Positions 1-5,700 are shown, counted from the first letter of the stretch. The stretch: DNA of 5,771 bases from an uncultured Clostridium sp. (GCA_900544905.1 UQXF01000134.1:1-5771); one strand, 5' to 3'. Notes: generated by a model from the sequence alone, not told the origin. Program-made: numbers and translations.

Positions 1-48
1 CGAGATGACGTCGAGTCTCGTGGGCTCGGAGATGTGTATAAGAGACAG
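1..48 (+). other. Illumina Nextera P7/index/read-2 adapter, not genomic
   Basis: Bases 30-48 are AGATGTGTATAAGAGACAG, the 19-base Tn5 mosaic end used in Nextera libraries. Bases 15-29 are GTCTCGTGGGCTCGG, the read-2 arm. Bases 1-6 (CGAGAT) match the 3' end of the P7 flow-cell oligo, and bases 7-14 (GACGTCGA) sit exactly where the 8-base i7 index belongs. From memory its reverse complement TCGACGTC is a Nextera XT v2 index (N729). The order P7 end, index, read-2 arm, mosaic end, insert is that of a finished library molecule. This is therefore untrimmed adapter at a contig end and not a natural transposon. Biological sequence begins at base 49. Confidence 0.98.
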
Positions 49-1438
49 CCTTCTGACCACTGTCAAGGGAGCAACCGGGGCAAGGGCGAATGGCACCTCC
101 ACAGACAAAGATGTATATGCAAGGATTGAAAAAGGTGAAAATGTTTTTCTTCGAGATTTTGAGGTCGGACAAAATATATGTTATGTGTATTATGAGCCAT
201 TGATTAACTCAGACGGAACGGTGTTTGGTGCAATCGAGGTGGCAAAAGAGGGAAGCAGCGTAAAAGAGACTATCCGGAACCAAACGACCCAGTTGATTAT
301 GTTTTCTGTAATTGTTGTATTAATAGTTTGTGTACTGGTGATTCTCATGTCGAGGGGAACCGTGGGCAAAATGCAGAAAATCAAGGTGTTCCTTGACCGG
401 ATTATAGAGGGCAAGCTGGACCACCAGCCGGATGCCAAGAGCTTAAAGTCAAATGATGAGCTGGGAGATGTCTACCGGAGTGGTGTTAAGCTGCAGGACA
501 GCTTTCATGATATGGTAAGTGGTATCAAGGCATCCAGTGATAATTTAAGGGTGTCTGCCGGAGAGCTTTCAGATATGGCACAGAATACAACCCTGGCAGC
601 GGGTGATGTACAGCTGGCAGTCGAGAAAATTTCAGATGGCGCAAGAAGCCAGGCAGATAGTACAGCAGATGCCCGCAGCAGCGTGGTTATGATTAATAAT
701 CAAATTGAACACATTATTGGTGAAGTAGATACCATGGCAGAAAATGCTGCGGAAATGTCCCAAAAAGAGAAGGAATCTGAGGCGATTATCCGGGAGCTTT
801 CCATATCCAGTGACCATACAAAGGTTTCTGTCTCAAAGGCAACAGAGCAGATTTCCTTGATGAGTGATGCAATCAATGATATCCGCTCCGCTGTGGAATT
901 AATTCAGTCCATTGCAGATGAAACGGATTTACTTGCCTTAAATGCAAATATTGAAGCGGCGAGAGCTGGTGAAGCCGGTAGAGGCTTTTCAGTGGTGGCA
1001 GACCAGATTAGTAAGCTGGCAATACAGTCCAACAATTCCAGCCGGGATATTGAACGTGTAATCGAGAAGATTCTGGAAATTTCTGAAAGGGCAGTTGCGG
1101 TAATGGAAGAGGTCCGGGTGAATATGGATATTCAGCAACAAAAGCTGAACCTTACGCGGGAGACATATCAGGCAGTATCTGACGGTGTAGAAAAGTCCTT
1201 ACAGAATATGGAGAACATCAAGCAGAAGATTACCATTTTGAATTCTTCAGGAGAGTCTATTTCTAATGCAATTGATGATTTGTCTCATGTTTCGGAGCAG
1301 AATGCAAATTCAGCCTCCGATACAATTCAGACAGTGAAGGATATGAACGATACGATGCAGCTTGTCCAGGATTCTTCAGAGGAGTTACTGCTTATGGCTG
1401 AGGAACTGCAGAAAACCATGGGAATCTTTAGTATATAA
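49..1438 (+). CDS. Methyl-accepting chemotaxis protein, 5'-truncated
   Basis: This is a transmembrane chemoreceptor that would pass ligand signals to the CheA/CheW complex. The reading frame is open from an ATG at base 5, but that ATG and the first 14-15 residues are adapter-encoded. The first fully genomic codon is at 50, and the true start lies off the contig. In order it has the end of a periplasmic Cache-type sensor domain (YEPLINSDGTVFGAI, about 191-235), one membrane helix (about 290-349, LIMFSVIVVLIVCV), a HAMP-like region (about 350-530) and a long coiled-coil signalling domain. The hairpin tip is diagnostic: LLALNANIEAARAGEAGRGF at 929-988, close to the canonical LLALNAAIEAARAGE-GRGFAVVA. 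The first transmembrane helix and most of the sensor are missing. The C-terminus (MGIFSI) has no NWETF-type CheR-docking pentapeptide. The ligand cannot be inferred. The stop TAA at 1436-1438 is followed by a terminator. Confidence 0.95.
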
Positions 1439-1465
1439 ATGAAGAAAGAGGATATTACAAGTTAG

Positions 1466-1490
1466 CCCCGCCGCAAACGGCGGGGTTTTT
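1466..1490 (+). terminator. Intrinsic terminator of the chemoreceptor gene
   Basis: A perfect 8-bp stem CCCCGCCG / CGGCGGGG (1466-1473 with 1478-1485) with a CAAA tetraloop is followed at once by TTTTT (1486-1490). It lies 27 bases after the chemoreceptor stop codon. It is the most GC-rich patch in an AT-rich spacer, which fits a Rho-independent terminator and separates this gene from the downstream surface-protein gene. Confidence 0.93.
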
Positions 1491-1557
1491 AGCTTACAGA
1501 CCTTATTGTATGATTCTACAATTTATTTCTATATATCTGGCGGCTATCCCTACGGGT

Positions 1558-1581
1558 AAATTATGTTAAATTTAATAATTT
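1558..1581. repeat. Imperfect AT-rich palindrome
   Basis: AAATTA (1558-1563) and TAATTT (1576-1581) are inverted around the perfect palindrome TTAAATTTAA (1566-1575), with TG (1564-1565) as the only unpaired bases. It could be a protein-binding site, but palindromes like this arise easily by chance in such AT-rich DNA. Confidence 0.2.
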
Positions 1582-1657
1582 CCAATATATAAATACAATG
1601 TCATAACACTGCCACTCACAGTTGCTTGAACCATATCCAATTGTTACTTAAAGATGG

Positions 1658-1686
1658 TTGCGTCTAAAGTAATTATTTGATATCAT
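1658..1686 (+). promoter_or_regulatory. Candidate sigma-A promoter for the LRR protein gene
   Basis: TTGCGT (1658-1663), a 17-base spacer and TATCAT (1681-1686) give a -35/-10 pair with 3/6 and 5/6 matches to consensus. It would start transcription about 60 bases before the ATG at 1751. The -35 is weak and the region is AT-rich, so other -10-like sequences nearby (for example TATATT at 1695-1700) cannot be excluded. Confidence 0.3.
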
Positions 1687-1750
1687 ATAAAAAATATATT
1701 TTTATGCCAATTAACAGGAAATGCGGTATTGTGGAAAAGGAGGGTGTTAA

Positions 1751-3721
1751 ATGGAGCTGGCAAAGAGACATTTCGGGGTGATTTCATTATTTGTGGTGAT
1801 GCTTGCAGTCATGGTTACACCGGTTACTGTTTTTGCTGAGACGATGAATTACAAAGACAGCCAGGGTGTTTGTTATATTTTGGATACCAGTACAGGAACG
1901 GCAGAGGTCAGCTCGTATGAAGGGGAGCCTGTCACTGTCACGATACCAGAGGAGATTAAAAATGCGGACGTTACATACTCTGTTACTGGTATTGCCACAA
2001 AAGCTTTTGCAAGCTGCAGAAGTCTGGAATCTGTAGTTCTGCCCGATAGTGTAACAACAATAAAACTTGGTGCGTTTCGGGAGTGTACTAATTTACGATA
2101 TGTAACACTTTCCAACAATCTAACAGCAATTCCCCAATCTTGTTTCTATGGCGATATTGATTTAACGACTATAACGATACCAGATAAAGTAACAATGATT
2201 GGTGGCTGGGCTTTTTATGGATGTTCTCTGGTTAATGTGACGTTACCGGAAAATGTGGATTTTATCGGGACTTCTTCTTTTGAGAATAATAGGATTTTAA
2301 GAACAATAACATTGCCAGACAGCTTGACAGAAATTGGTATGGATGCATTTAAAGGCTGTAGAGCGCTGGAATCGGTAACTTTACCAGAGAGCTGTGGCAG
2401 CACGGGGAGTGGTGTTTTTGAAGGCTGCACAAGCCTGACTACCATACCGCTGTCAGACAGCTTTACAAAAATTAGTAACAAATATTGCCAGGGCTGTACT
2501 GCTTTAACTGTTGTAACAATACCGGAAAATATAACAGAGATTGGAGAGAATACTTTCAAGGGCTGTACGGGTTTGGAGATTATATATATTCCGAGTGGAA
2601 CAGAGATTAAAGAATCCGGAGCATCTGGACCAACAATTCCTGAAAACGCAACACAGGTTAAGTATACTGTTGATGAAAACGATAATGTTACTATTAATGA
2701 AATTACTGTTGGAAGTGGGCAGAAATCTTTTAAAATGCCGACAGAAATAGCAGGTCATCCAGTTACTTCTGTTAACATTGGCGAGCATACACATATAAAT
2801 GCTGATGCCAATTGTAGTCAACGGGGAAATTGTGATTTATGTGGAGAAGAGTTTCTTGGAGACCATCAAGTGAAATACAGCAGTAGTGCAGCTGGTCACT
2901 GGAATGTTTGTTCCGTATGTAATCTGGAAATGGATGCGCTTGCAGAGCATATAGAGAACGGAGTTATTATTACTCCCGCAACAACGGAAAAGGAAGGGGT
3001 AAAGACTTACACCTGTACAGTATGTGGATATCAGAGAACGGAAACGATTCCTAAGGTTACAGAAACACCAGACCCGGATACACAGCCGGGACAAAGCACA
3101 GAAACACCAGATCCGGGTACACAGCCGGAACAGGGCACACAGACGCCGAATCCAGATAAGAAGCCGGAACAGGGTACACAGTCTCAGCCGGTAAAGGTGA
3201 CAAAGCTTACCATCAAAGCGCCATCAAAGAAGCTGGCAGCGGGAAAGAAGGTTCAACTGACTGTTACCGTTTCTCCGAAGAATGCGGATAATAAAGCAGT
3301 CACATGGAAAACCAGTAACAAGAAATATGCAACGGTAAATGCAAAGGGGAAAGTCACCCTGAAAAAGGCAGGTGTTGGGAAAACTGTAACAATAACAGCA
3401 ATTGCAAAGGATGGAAGTGGCAAAAAGGCAACCATTAAGATTAAAATTATGAAGCATGCTGTAAAGAGCATCAAATTAAAAGCCCCTTCTAAAACCTTAA
3501 AAGCTGGAAAAAGCATGACTTTGAAAACTACAATCAGGACAACCGGCAAGAAGGTGAATAAGACGTTAAGCTTTACAAGCTCCAATACCAAATATGCCAC
3601 CGTAAATAAAAAAGGTAAAGTGACGGCTAAGAAGGCAGGAAAAGGAAAGACCGTTACCATAACTGCCAAAGCCACAGACGGAAGCGGTAAGAAGGCGAAA
3701 GTAAAGATTAAGATAAAATAA
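1751..3721 (+). CDS. Secreted BspA-like LRR protein with zinc-ribbon-like and Big_2 domains
   Basis: This 656-residue protein is probably exported and acts in adhesion or binding at or outside the cell surface. The ATG at 1751 follows AAGGAGG (1737-1743) with 7 bases between. Residues 1-29 are a signal peptide: K5/R6, a hydrophobic core, then probable cleavage after VFA. Residues 78-290 are LRR_5 repeats (IPxxVTxIGxxAFxGCxxL type). Residues 345-432 contain cysteine pairs C361/C364, C387/C390 and C422/C425 with nearby histidines, like degenerate zinc ribbons. Residues 437-480 are a Pro/Thr/Gln linker. Residues 481-566 and 570-656 are lysine-rich bacterial Ig-like (Big_2) domains. I see no LPXTG motif, C-terminal membrane helix, SLH or choline-binding repeats, so it may be released or held ionically through its basic C-terminus. 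The domain classes are well supported. The ligand and the metal binding are inference. Confidence 0.92.
   Translation: MELAKRHFGVISLFVVMLAVMVTPVTVFAETMNYKDSQGVCYILDTSTGTAEVSSYEGEPVTVTIPEEIKNADVTYSVTGIATKAFASCRSLESVVLPDSVTTIKLGAFRECTNLRYVTLSNNLTAIPQSCFYGDIDLTTITIPDKVTMIGGWAFYGCSLVNVTLPENVDFIGTSSFENNRILRTITLPDSLTEIGMDAFKGCRALESVTLPESCGSTGSGVFEGCTSLTTIPLSDSFTKISNKYCQGCTALTVVTIPENITEIGENTFKGCTGLEIIYIPSGTEIKESGASGPTIPENATQVKYTVDENDNVTINEITVGSGQKSFKMPTEIAGHPVTSVNIGEHTHINADANCSQRGNCDLCGEEFLGDHQVKYSSSAAGHWNVCSVCNLEMDALAEHIENGVIITPATTEKEGVKTYTCTVCGYQRTETIPKVTETPDPDTQPGQSTETPDPGTQPEQGTQTPNPDKKPEQGTQSQPVKVTKLTIKAPSKKLAAGKKVQLTVTVSPKNADNKAVTWKTSNKKYATVNAKGKVTLKKAGVGKTVTITAIAKDGSGKKATIKIKIMKHAVKSIKLKAPSKTLKAGKSMTLKTTIRTTGKKVNKTLSFTSSNTKYATVNKKGKVTAKKAGKGKTVTITAKATDGSGKKAKVKIKIK
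2024..2572 (+). repeat. Eight 22-23-residue LRR_5 repeats
   Basis: This tandem array lies within the secreted protein, residues 92-274. Units start at L92, L115, L138, L160, L183, L206, L229 and L252. All are 23 residues (69 bases) except the fourth, which is 22. A half unit precedes them (VTGIATKAFASC, from residue 78) and a decaying unit follows L275. The consensus is LxxVTLPxxVTxIGxxAFxGCxx. Units 3 and 5 lack the usual GC pair (YGDID, ENNRI), and unit 7 replaces the TEIG turn with GSTG. The DNA copies have diverged, so this is an old array and not a recent expansion. Confidence 0.88.
3059..3190 (+). repeat. 39-base tandem repeats coding a Pro/Thr/Gln linker
   Basis: Three 13-residue units lie at 3059-3097 (TETPDPDTQPGQS), 3098-3136 (TETPDPGTQPEQG) and 3137-3175 (TQTPNPDKKPEQG), plus a partial unit TQSQP at 3176-3190. 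Units 1 and 2 are very similar at DNA level and unit 3 has drifted. The segment joins the cysteine-rich region to the Ig-like domains and would be an extended, flexible spacer. Short in-frame repeats of this kind can change copy number by slippage or recombination. Confidence 0.88.
3323..3715 (+). repeat. Duplicated Big_2 C-terminal halves
   Basis: Residues 525-566 (3323-3448) and 614-655 (3590-3715) align without gaps, with 35 of 42 residues identical by hand count. Shared blocks include KYATVN, GKTVTITA and DGSGKKA. Many codons differ synonymously, for example GCA/GCC, ACG/ACC and GGG/GGT. This indicates a domain duplication old enough for silent sites to drift while the protein stayed constrained. 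Confidence 0.85.
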
Positions 3722-3753
3722 AAGGAACTATATCAAATGGTTTCTGGCAGATA

Positions 3754-3830
3754 AAAATACTCCTTTACTGGTAATGCTCACAGGAGATTGATGACTGTGG
3801 GGGTTATGAGTAGAGGAGTATTTTATTTTT
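3754..3830 (+). terminator. Long imperfect hairpin terminator of the LRR protein gene
   Basis: Bases 3754-3783 pair with 3795-3824 in one register. The outer 11 bp (AAAATACTCCT / AGGAGTATTTT) are perfect. The rest has two G-G mismatches and four G-U wobbles, and the loop is 11 bases (3784-3794). ATTTTT follows at 3825-3830. Every wobble is G-U in the plus-strand RNA and would be A-C in the minus-strand RNA, so the fold favours the plus strand. The hairpin starts 33 bases after the LRR gene stop. A terminator is the simplest reading, though 30 paired positions is longer than terminators usually need. Confidence 0.75.
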
Positions 3831-3869
3831 GATTGCAACTGCTCAATTGCTTTTTTCTCCGTTTTTTAA

Positions 3870-3913
3870 ATTTCTTCCGGCGTGTGTTTCATAAAATGAT
3901 GGCGGGAAGAAAT
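3870..3913. repeat. Inverted repeat of unknown role
   Basis: ATTTCTTCC (3870-3878) and GGAAGAAAT (3905-3913) form a perfect 9-bp inverted repeat. After one G-G mismatch it continues with GC/GC (3880-3881 with 3902-3903). The interior can form TCAT/ATGA (3889-3892 with 3896-3899) around AAA. No T-tract follows on either strand, so it is not a standard terminator. It could be an operator, a processing site or a remnant of a small mobile repeat. Confidence 0.45.
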
Positions 3914-3994
3914 GCTTATGGAGGTGATTTGATTTAAAATCGGTAAATAATTTCATGTTTTTTAAGTCTAAATAATTATAAATTTAAAAACTGA

Positions 3995-4006
3995 AAAGTA
4001 TACTTT
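3995..4006. promoter_or_regulatory. Palindrome overlapping the -35 box, possible operator
   Basis: AAAGTATACTTT is a perfect 12-bp palindrome whose last two bases are the first two of the proposed -35 hexamer TTGTTT (4005-4010). That position would suit a repressor or activator dimer controlling the restriction gene. Chance in AT-rich DNA is a real alternative. Confidence 0.3.
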
Positions 4007-4032
4007 GTTTATTTGTAATAATATGGTATTAT
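4005..4032 (+). promoter_or_regulatory. Candidate extended -10 promoter for the restriction gene
   Basis: TTGTTT (4005-4010), a 16-base spacer and TATTAT (4027-4032) preceded by TGG (4024-4026) give an extended -10 (TGnTATTAT). Transcription would start near 4038-4040, leaving a 5' leader of about 120 bases. A TTGATT/TATAAG pair at 4113-4141 matches consensus as well, but it would start inside the RBS. Confidence 0.42.
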
Positions 4033-4142
4033 GTGTAATGGGTACTATTTATTGGAAGGTTCCTTATTCTGAGGTTACAGTAGTTTAGGTTTTGAAAAAA
4101 AACTGTTATATATTGATTAGAGAATAGAGTAAAATTATAAGC

Positions 4143-4150
4143 AAAGGAGG
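4143..4150 (+). promoter_or_regulatory. Ribosome binding site of the restriction gene
   Basis: AAAGGAGG lies 8 bases before the ATG at 4159, a near-perfect Shine-Dalgarno match at good spacing. It fixes this ATG as the start and implies efficient translation once the gene is transcribed. Confidence 0.88.
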
Positions 4151-4158
4151 ACATACCT

Positions 4159-5184
4159 ATGGGAATATGGTTGTTTAGAGCAGGAAAAAGAGGTGAATTT
4201 GAGGAAAAGTTTTTAGCAGACGGAAAAATTTATCTGACGTGGAATGACTTAAACATAGATTTGAAGGAATATAAGAGCAGAGAAAAGTTGTTACAAAAAT
4301 TACAGGAAATTTATTCTGGGGAGAAAATAAACACTTTGAAGAACTGGGCATCTCAGATATATCCGATTGCACACCGTATGAAAATAGGGGATTGGGTTGT
4401 TTTGCCGAGTAAGCGGACAAGCACGATACATATTGGAGAGATAACCGGGGAGTACCATTACGCAGAACAAAACGGAAGTCCCTATTACCATTACAGAACA
4501 GTAGACTGGTTTGCAAAGGATATTCCAAGAAATAATTTTGACCAGGACATCCTCTATTCCTTTGGCGCATTTATGACGGTCTGCAAGATTACCAGAAATG
4601 ATGCGGAAAGACGGATTAAAGCCATGTCGGAAAATGACTGGAAGGTGCCAGCCAGAACAATGGAGTCCTTCAATGATGCAGAGGATACCGATTCCGATTC
4701 ACAGACGAATTTGGAAGAAGCCATCTACGATTCCATCGCAAAGTATATTATCCGGAAATTCCAAGGGTATAAGATGGAGGATTTAATTGAGGAAATCTTA
4801 ATAGCAAAGGGATTTACGGTATATCACAGCAAACCTGGGGCAGACGGTGGAAAGGATTTATTGGCATCAGGCGGTGAGATGGGTTTTGGCTCGCCTAAGA
4901 TTTGTGTACAGGTGAAATCACAGGATACGGCTGTTGACCGTCCCACATTGGACCAGCTTGGCGGGGTTATGAATAATGTAAATGCGGAGTACGGATTGCT
5001 GGTATCCTGGAGCGGTTTTAAGGACAGTGTTGCCAGAGAAGAGGCAAAGCAGTTTTTCAGAATCCGTCTTTGGGATTCCAATGATGTTATCCGGGAGTTG
5101 TTTGAAAATTATGAAAAATTGAGTCCTGCCATACGGGCAGAAATCCCTCTTAAGCATATCTGGATGTTGAGTGAAGAAGAGTAA
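4159..5184 (+). CDS. Type IV restriction endonuclease, EVE/PUA-like reader plus Mrr nuclease
   Basis: This 341-residue protein is predicted to recognise modified DNA bases and cut the DNA, a defence against modified phage or plasmid DNA. Residues 1-150 resemble the EVE/PUA-like N-terminal domain found on some Mrr enzymes: MGIWLFRAGK, an NWASQIY helix, HRMKIGDWVVLPSK (72-85), then IHIGEITGEYHY and YHYRTVDW (to 117). An acidic linker follows (about 169-187). Residues 190-320 are the Mrr catalytic domain: E207 in the MEDLIEEILIAKGF helix, the DGGKD loop (D229, D233) and the Q251-x-K253 strand (CVQVKS), forming the PD-(D/E)xK site, apparently intact. A C-terminal helical tail runs to 341. The gene stands alone: no methyltransferase, specificity subunit or McrB-like GTPase is visible nearby, as expected for a modification-dependent enzyme. 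The nuclease call is firm. The base modification recognised cannot be read from the sequence. Confidence 0.87.
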   Translation: MGIWLFRAGKRGEFEEKFLADGKIYLTWNDLNIDLKEYKSREKLLQKLQEIYSGEKINTLKNWASQIYPIAHRMKIGDWVVLPSKRTSTIHIGEITGEYHYAEQNGSPYYHYRTVDWFAKDIPRNNFDQDILYSFGAFMTVCKITRNDAERRIKAMSENDWKVPARTMESFNDAEDTDSDSQTNLEEAIYDSIAKYIIRKFQGYKMEDLIEEILIAKGFTVYHSKPGADGGKDLLASGGEMGFGSPKICVQVKSQDTAVDRPTLDQLGGVMNNVNAEYGLLVSWSGFKDSVAREEAKQFFRIRLWDSNDVIRELFENYEKLSPAIRAEIPLKHIWMLSEEE

Positions 5185-5189
5185 AGCTT

Positions 5190-5233
5190 AAAAATTCCGC
5201 CTCCCTCAAGTCGCAGTCGGGTGAAGGAGGCGG
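5190..5233 (-). terminator. Terminator of the minus-strand gene in the convergent gap
   Basis: CCGCCTCC (5197-5204) and GGAGGCGG (5226-5233) form an 8-bp GC-rich stem. Read on the minus strand it continues through a T-G wobble and three more pairs, and is followed by AATTTTT (complement of 5190-5196). On the plus strand the wobble becomes a C-A mismatch and TAACAAA follows, so there is no U-tract. It therefore best serves the minus-strand gene, whose stop is 25 bases upstream. It may only partly stop transcripts from the restriction gene. Confidence 0.8.
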
Positions 5234-5257
5234 TAACAAATATCTGGTTTTAGTGAT

Positions 5258-5692
5258 TTACAGATAGCATTGAAGCCCTTTGCACAATTCCTCTTCGATA
5301 TCAATCAGGCGGTCACATATTTTATGGGAGGTGTTGTCTGCTTCTGTATATTGGTTTATATATTTGTGAAGAGATTTGATGCCCATATTACATCCGTCTG
5401 TAAGCAAGTCTGCAATGGAAGCATCGCTCTCATCCATACCTATTTTTACATTTGTTTTCAGCCAGGACATACCCTTTGCCATAGGGCTTGGCTCCTTTTC
5501 TTCACTGTTGTGCTCTATTAACAGGGTGTGGATTTCGTTGCCTAATTTTTCATGGTGGTTTCTGCTCTCTGACAGGAGCTGTTTCAGTTTTGAATCGCAG
5601 ACCTTATCTATTACCTCATCAATAGAAGAAACCGCCATTTTTGTTCCGGAATCACATTCTTTCAGCAGATTTATAGTGTCTGTATTATCCAT
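5258..5692 (-). CDS. Small helical protein, DUF2383/PA2169-like (ferritin-like fold)
   Basis: This 144-residue cytosolic protein has no signal peptide or membrane segment and is almost wholly helical by composition. Four helices are likely: about 4-31, 35-60, 77-110 and 120-140. A short Pro-containing break EKEPSPMAKG (65-74) lies between the second and third. ESRNHHEKLGNEI (43-55) has E/H spacing like ferritin-like bundles, with E43, H46/H47, E48 and E53 as possible metal ligands. An acidic IDIEEEL patch lies at 130-136. The overall look is that of DUF2383/PA2169-type proteins, whose function is poorly known. Six cysteines (13, 32, 101, 126, 137, 142) are many for such a size. The ATG at 5692 is set by GGAGGT eight bases upstream. 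It is convergent with the restriction gene and probably monocistronic in this window. That it is a real gene is likely. The family is a judgement from pattern, and any stress or storage role is inference. Confidence 0.8.
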   Translation of the reverse strand: MDNTDTINLLKECDSGTKMAVSSIDEVIDKVCDSKLKQLLSESRNHHEKLGNEIHTLLIEHNSEEKEPSPMAKGMSWLKTNVKIGMDESDASIADLLTDGCNMGIKSLHKYINQYTEADNTSHKICDRLIDIEEELCKGLQCYL

Positions 5693-5700
5693 TTAAAAAT

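Larger units (their letters stand above)
1439..1750. other. Intergenic region between chemoreceptor and LRR protein genes
   Basis: This 312-base AT-rich spacer holds the chemoreceptor terminator (1466-1490), an imperfect AT palindrome (1558-1581), a weak sigma-A-like promoter candidate (1658-1686) and the RBS of the next gene (AAGGAGG, 1737-1743). I saw no credible small ORF, no tRNA and no riboswitch class I could recognise. The patch CCCTACGGG at about 1548-1556 gives only a 3-bp stem. Confidence 0.7.
3722..4158. other. Intergenic region between LRR protein and restriction genes
   Basis: This 437-base spacer carries a long hairpin terminator (3754-3830), a second inverted repeat without a T-tract (3870-3913), an orphan Shine-Dalgarno-like GGAGGTGAT (3920-3928) with no ORF behind it, a 12-bp palindrome (3995-4006), a probable extended -10 promoter (4005-4032) and the RBS of the restriction gene (4143-4150). 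The ~120 bases between promoter and ATG show no riboswitch fold I can recognise. No tRNA or credible gene was seen. Confidence 0.7.

Noticed and set aside
30..48. Tn5-like mosaic end, as if a natural transposon boundary
   Set aside because: It is joined to the Nextera read-2 arm, an index and the P7 end, with no transposase or partner end. It is library adapter.
2837..3190. CRISPR array suspected from short repeats
   Set aside because: The repeats are contiguous 39-base coding units with no unique spacers, and they lie in frame inside a secreted protein.
3253..3675. 140-residue minus-strand ORF opposite the Big_2 region
   Set aside because: It is the mirror of a lysine/threonine-rich coding stretch, giving a Phe/Val/Leu-rich pseudo-membrane protein. 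It has no RBS and overlaps a well-supported gene.
3791..3832. 13-codon ORF ATG...TGA preceded by AGGAG, a possible tiny peptide or type I toxin
   Set aside because: It lies inside the arm and loop of the long hairpin, its RBS spacing is only 4 bases, and the peptide (MTVGVMSRGVFYF) lacks the hydrophobic helix of known small toxins.
3835..3856. GCAA...TTGC followed by TTTTTT, a possible second terminator
   Set aside because: The stem has only 4 bp with an 8-base loop, too weak to call beside the much stronger hairpin at 3754-3824.
3920..3937. Perfect Shine-Dalgarno-like GGAGGTGAT suggesting a small gene
   Set aside because: The nearest start (TTG at 3929) meets a stop after one more codon, and other frames give no ORF of useful length.
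4113..4141. TTGATT-N17-TATAAG promoter match just before the restriction gene
   Set aside because: It would start transcription at about 4148, within the RBS at 4143-4150, which would destroy the ribosome binding site.
5270..5696. Plus-strand ORFs (83 and 106 codons) opposite the last gene, which might explain the terminator at 5727-5771
   Set aside because: They have no Shine-Dalgarno at their starts and unconvincing low-complexity protein sequences. The minus-strand frame has a good RBS and a coherent helical protein.
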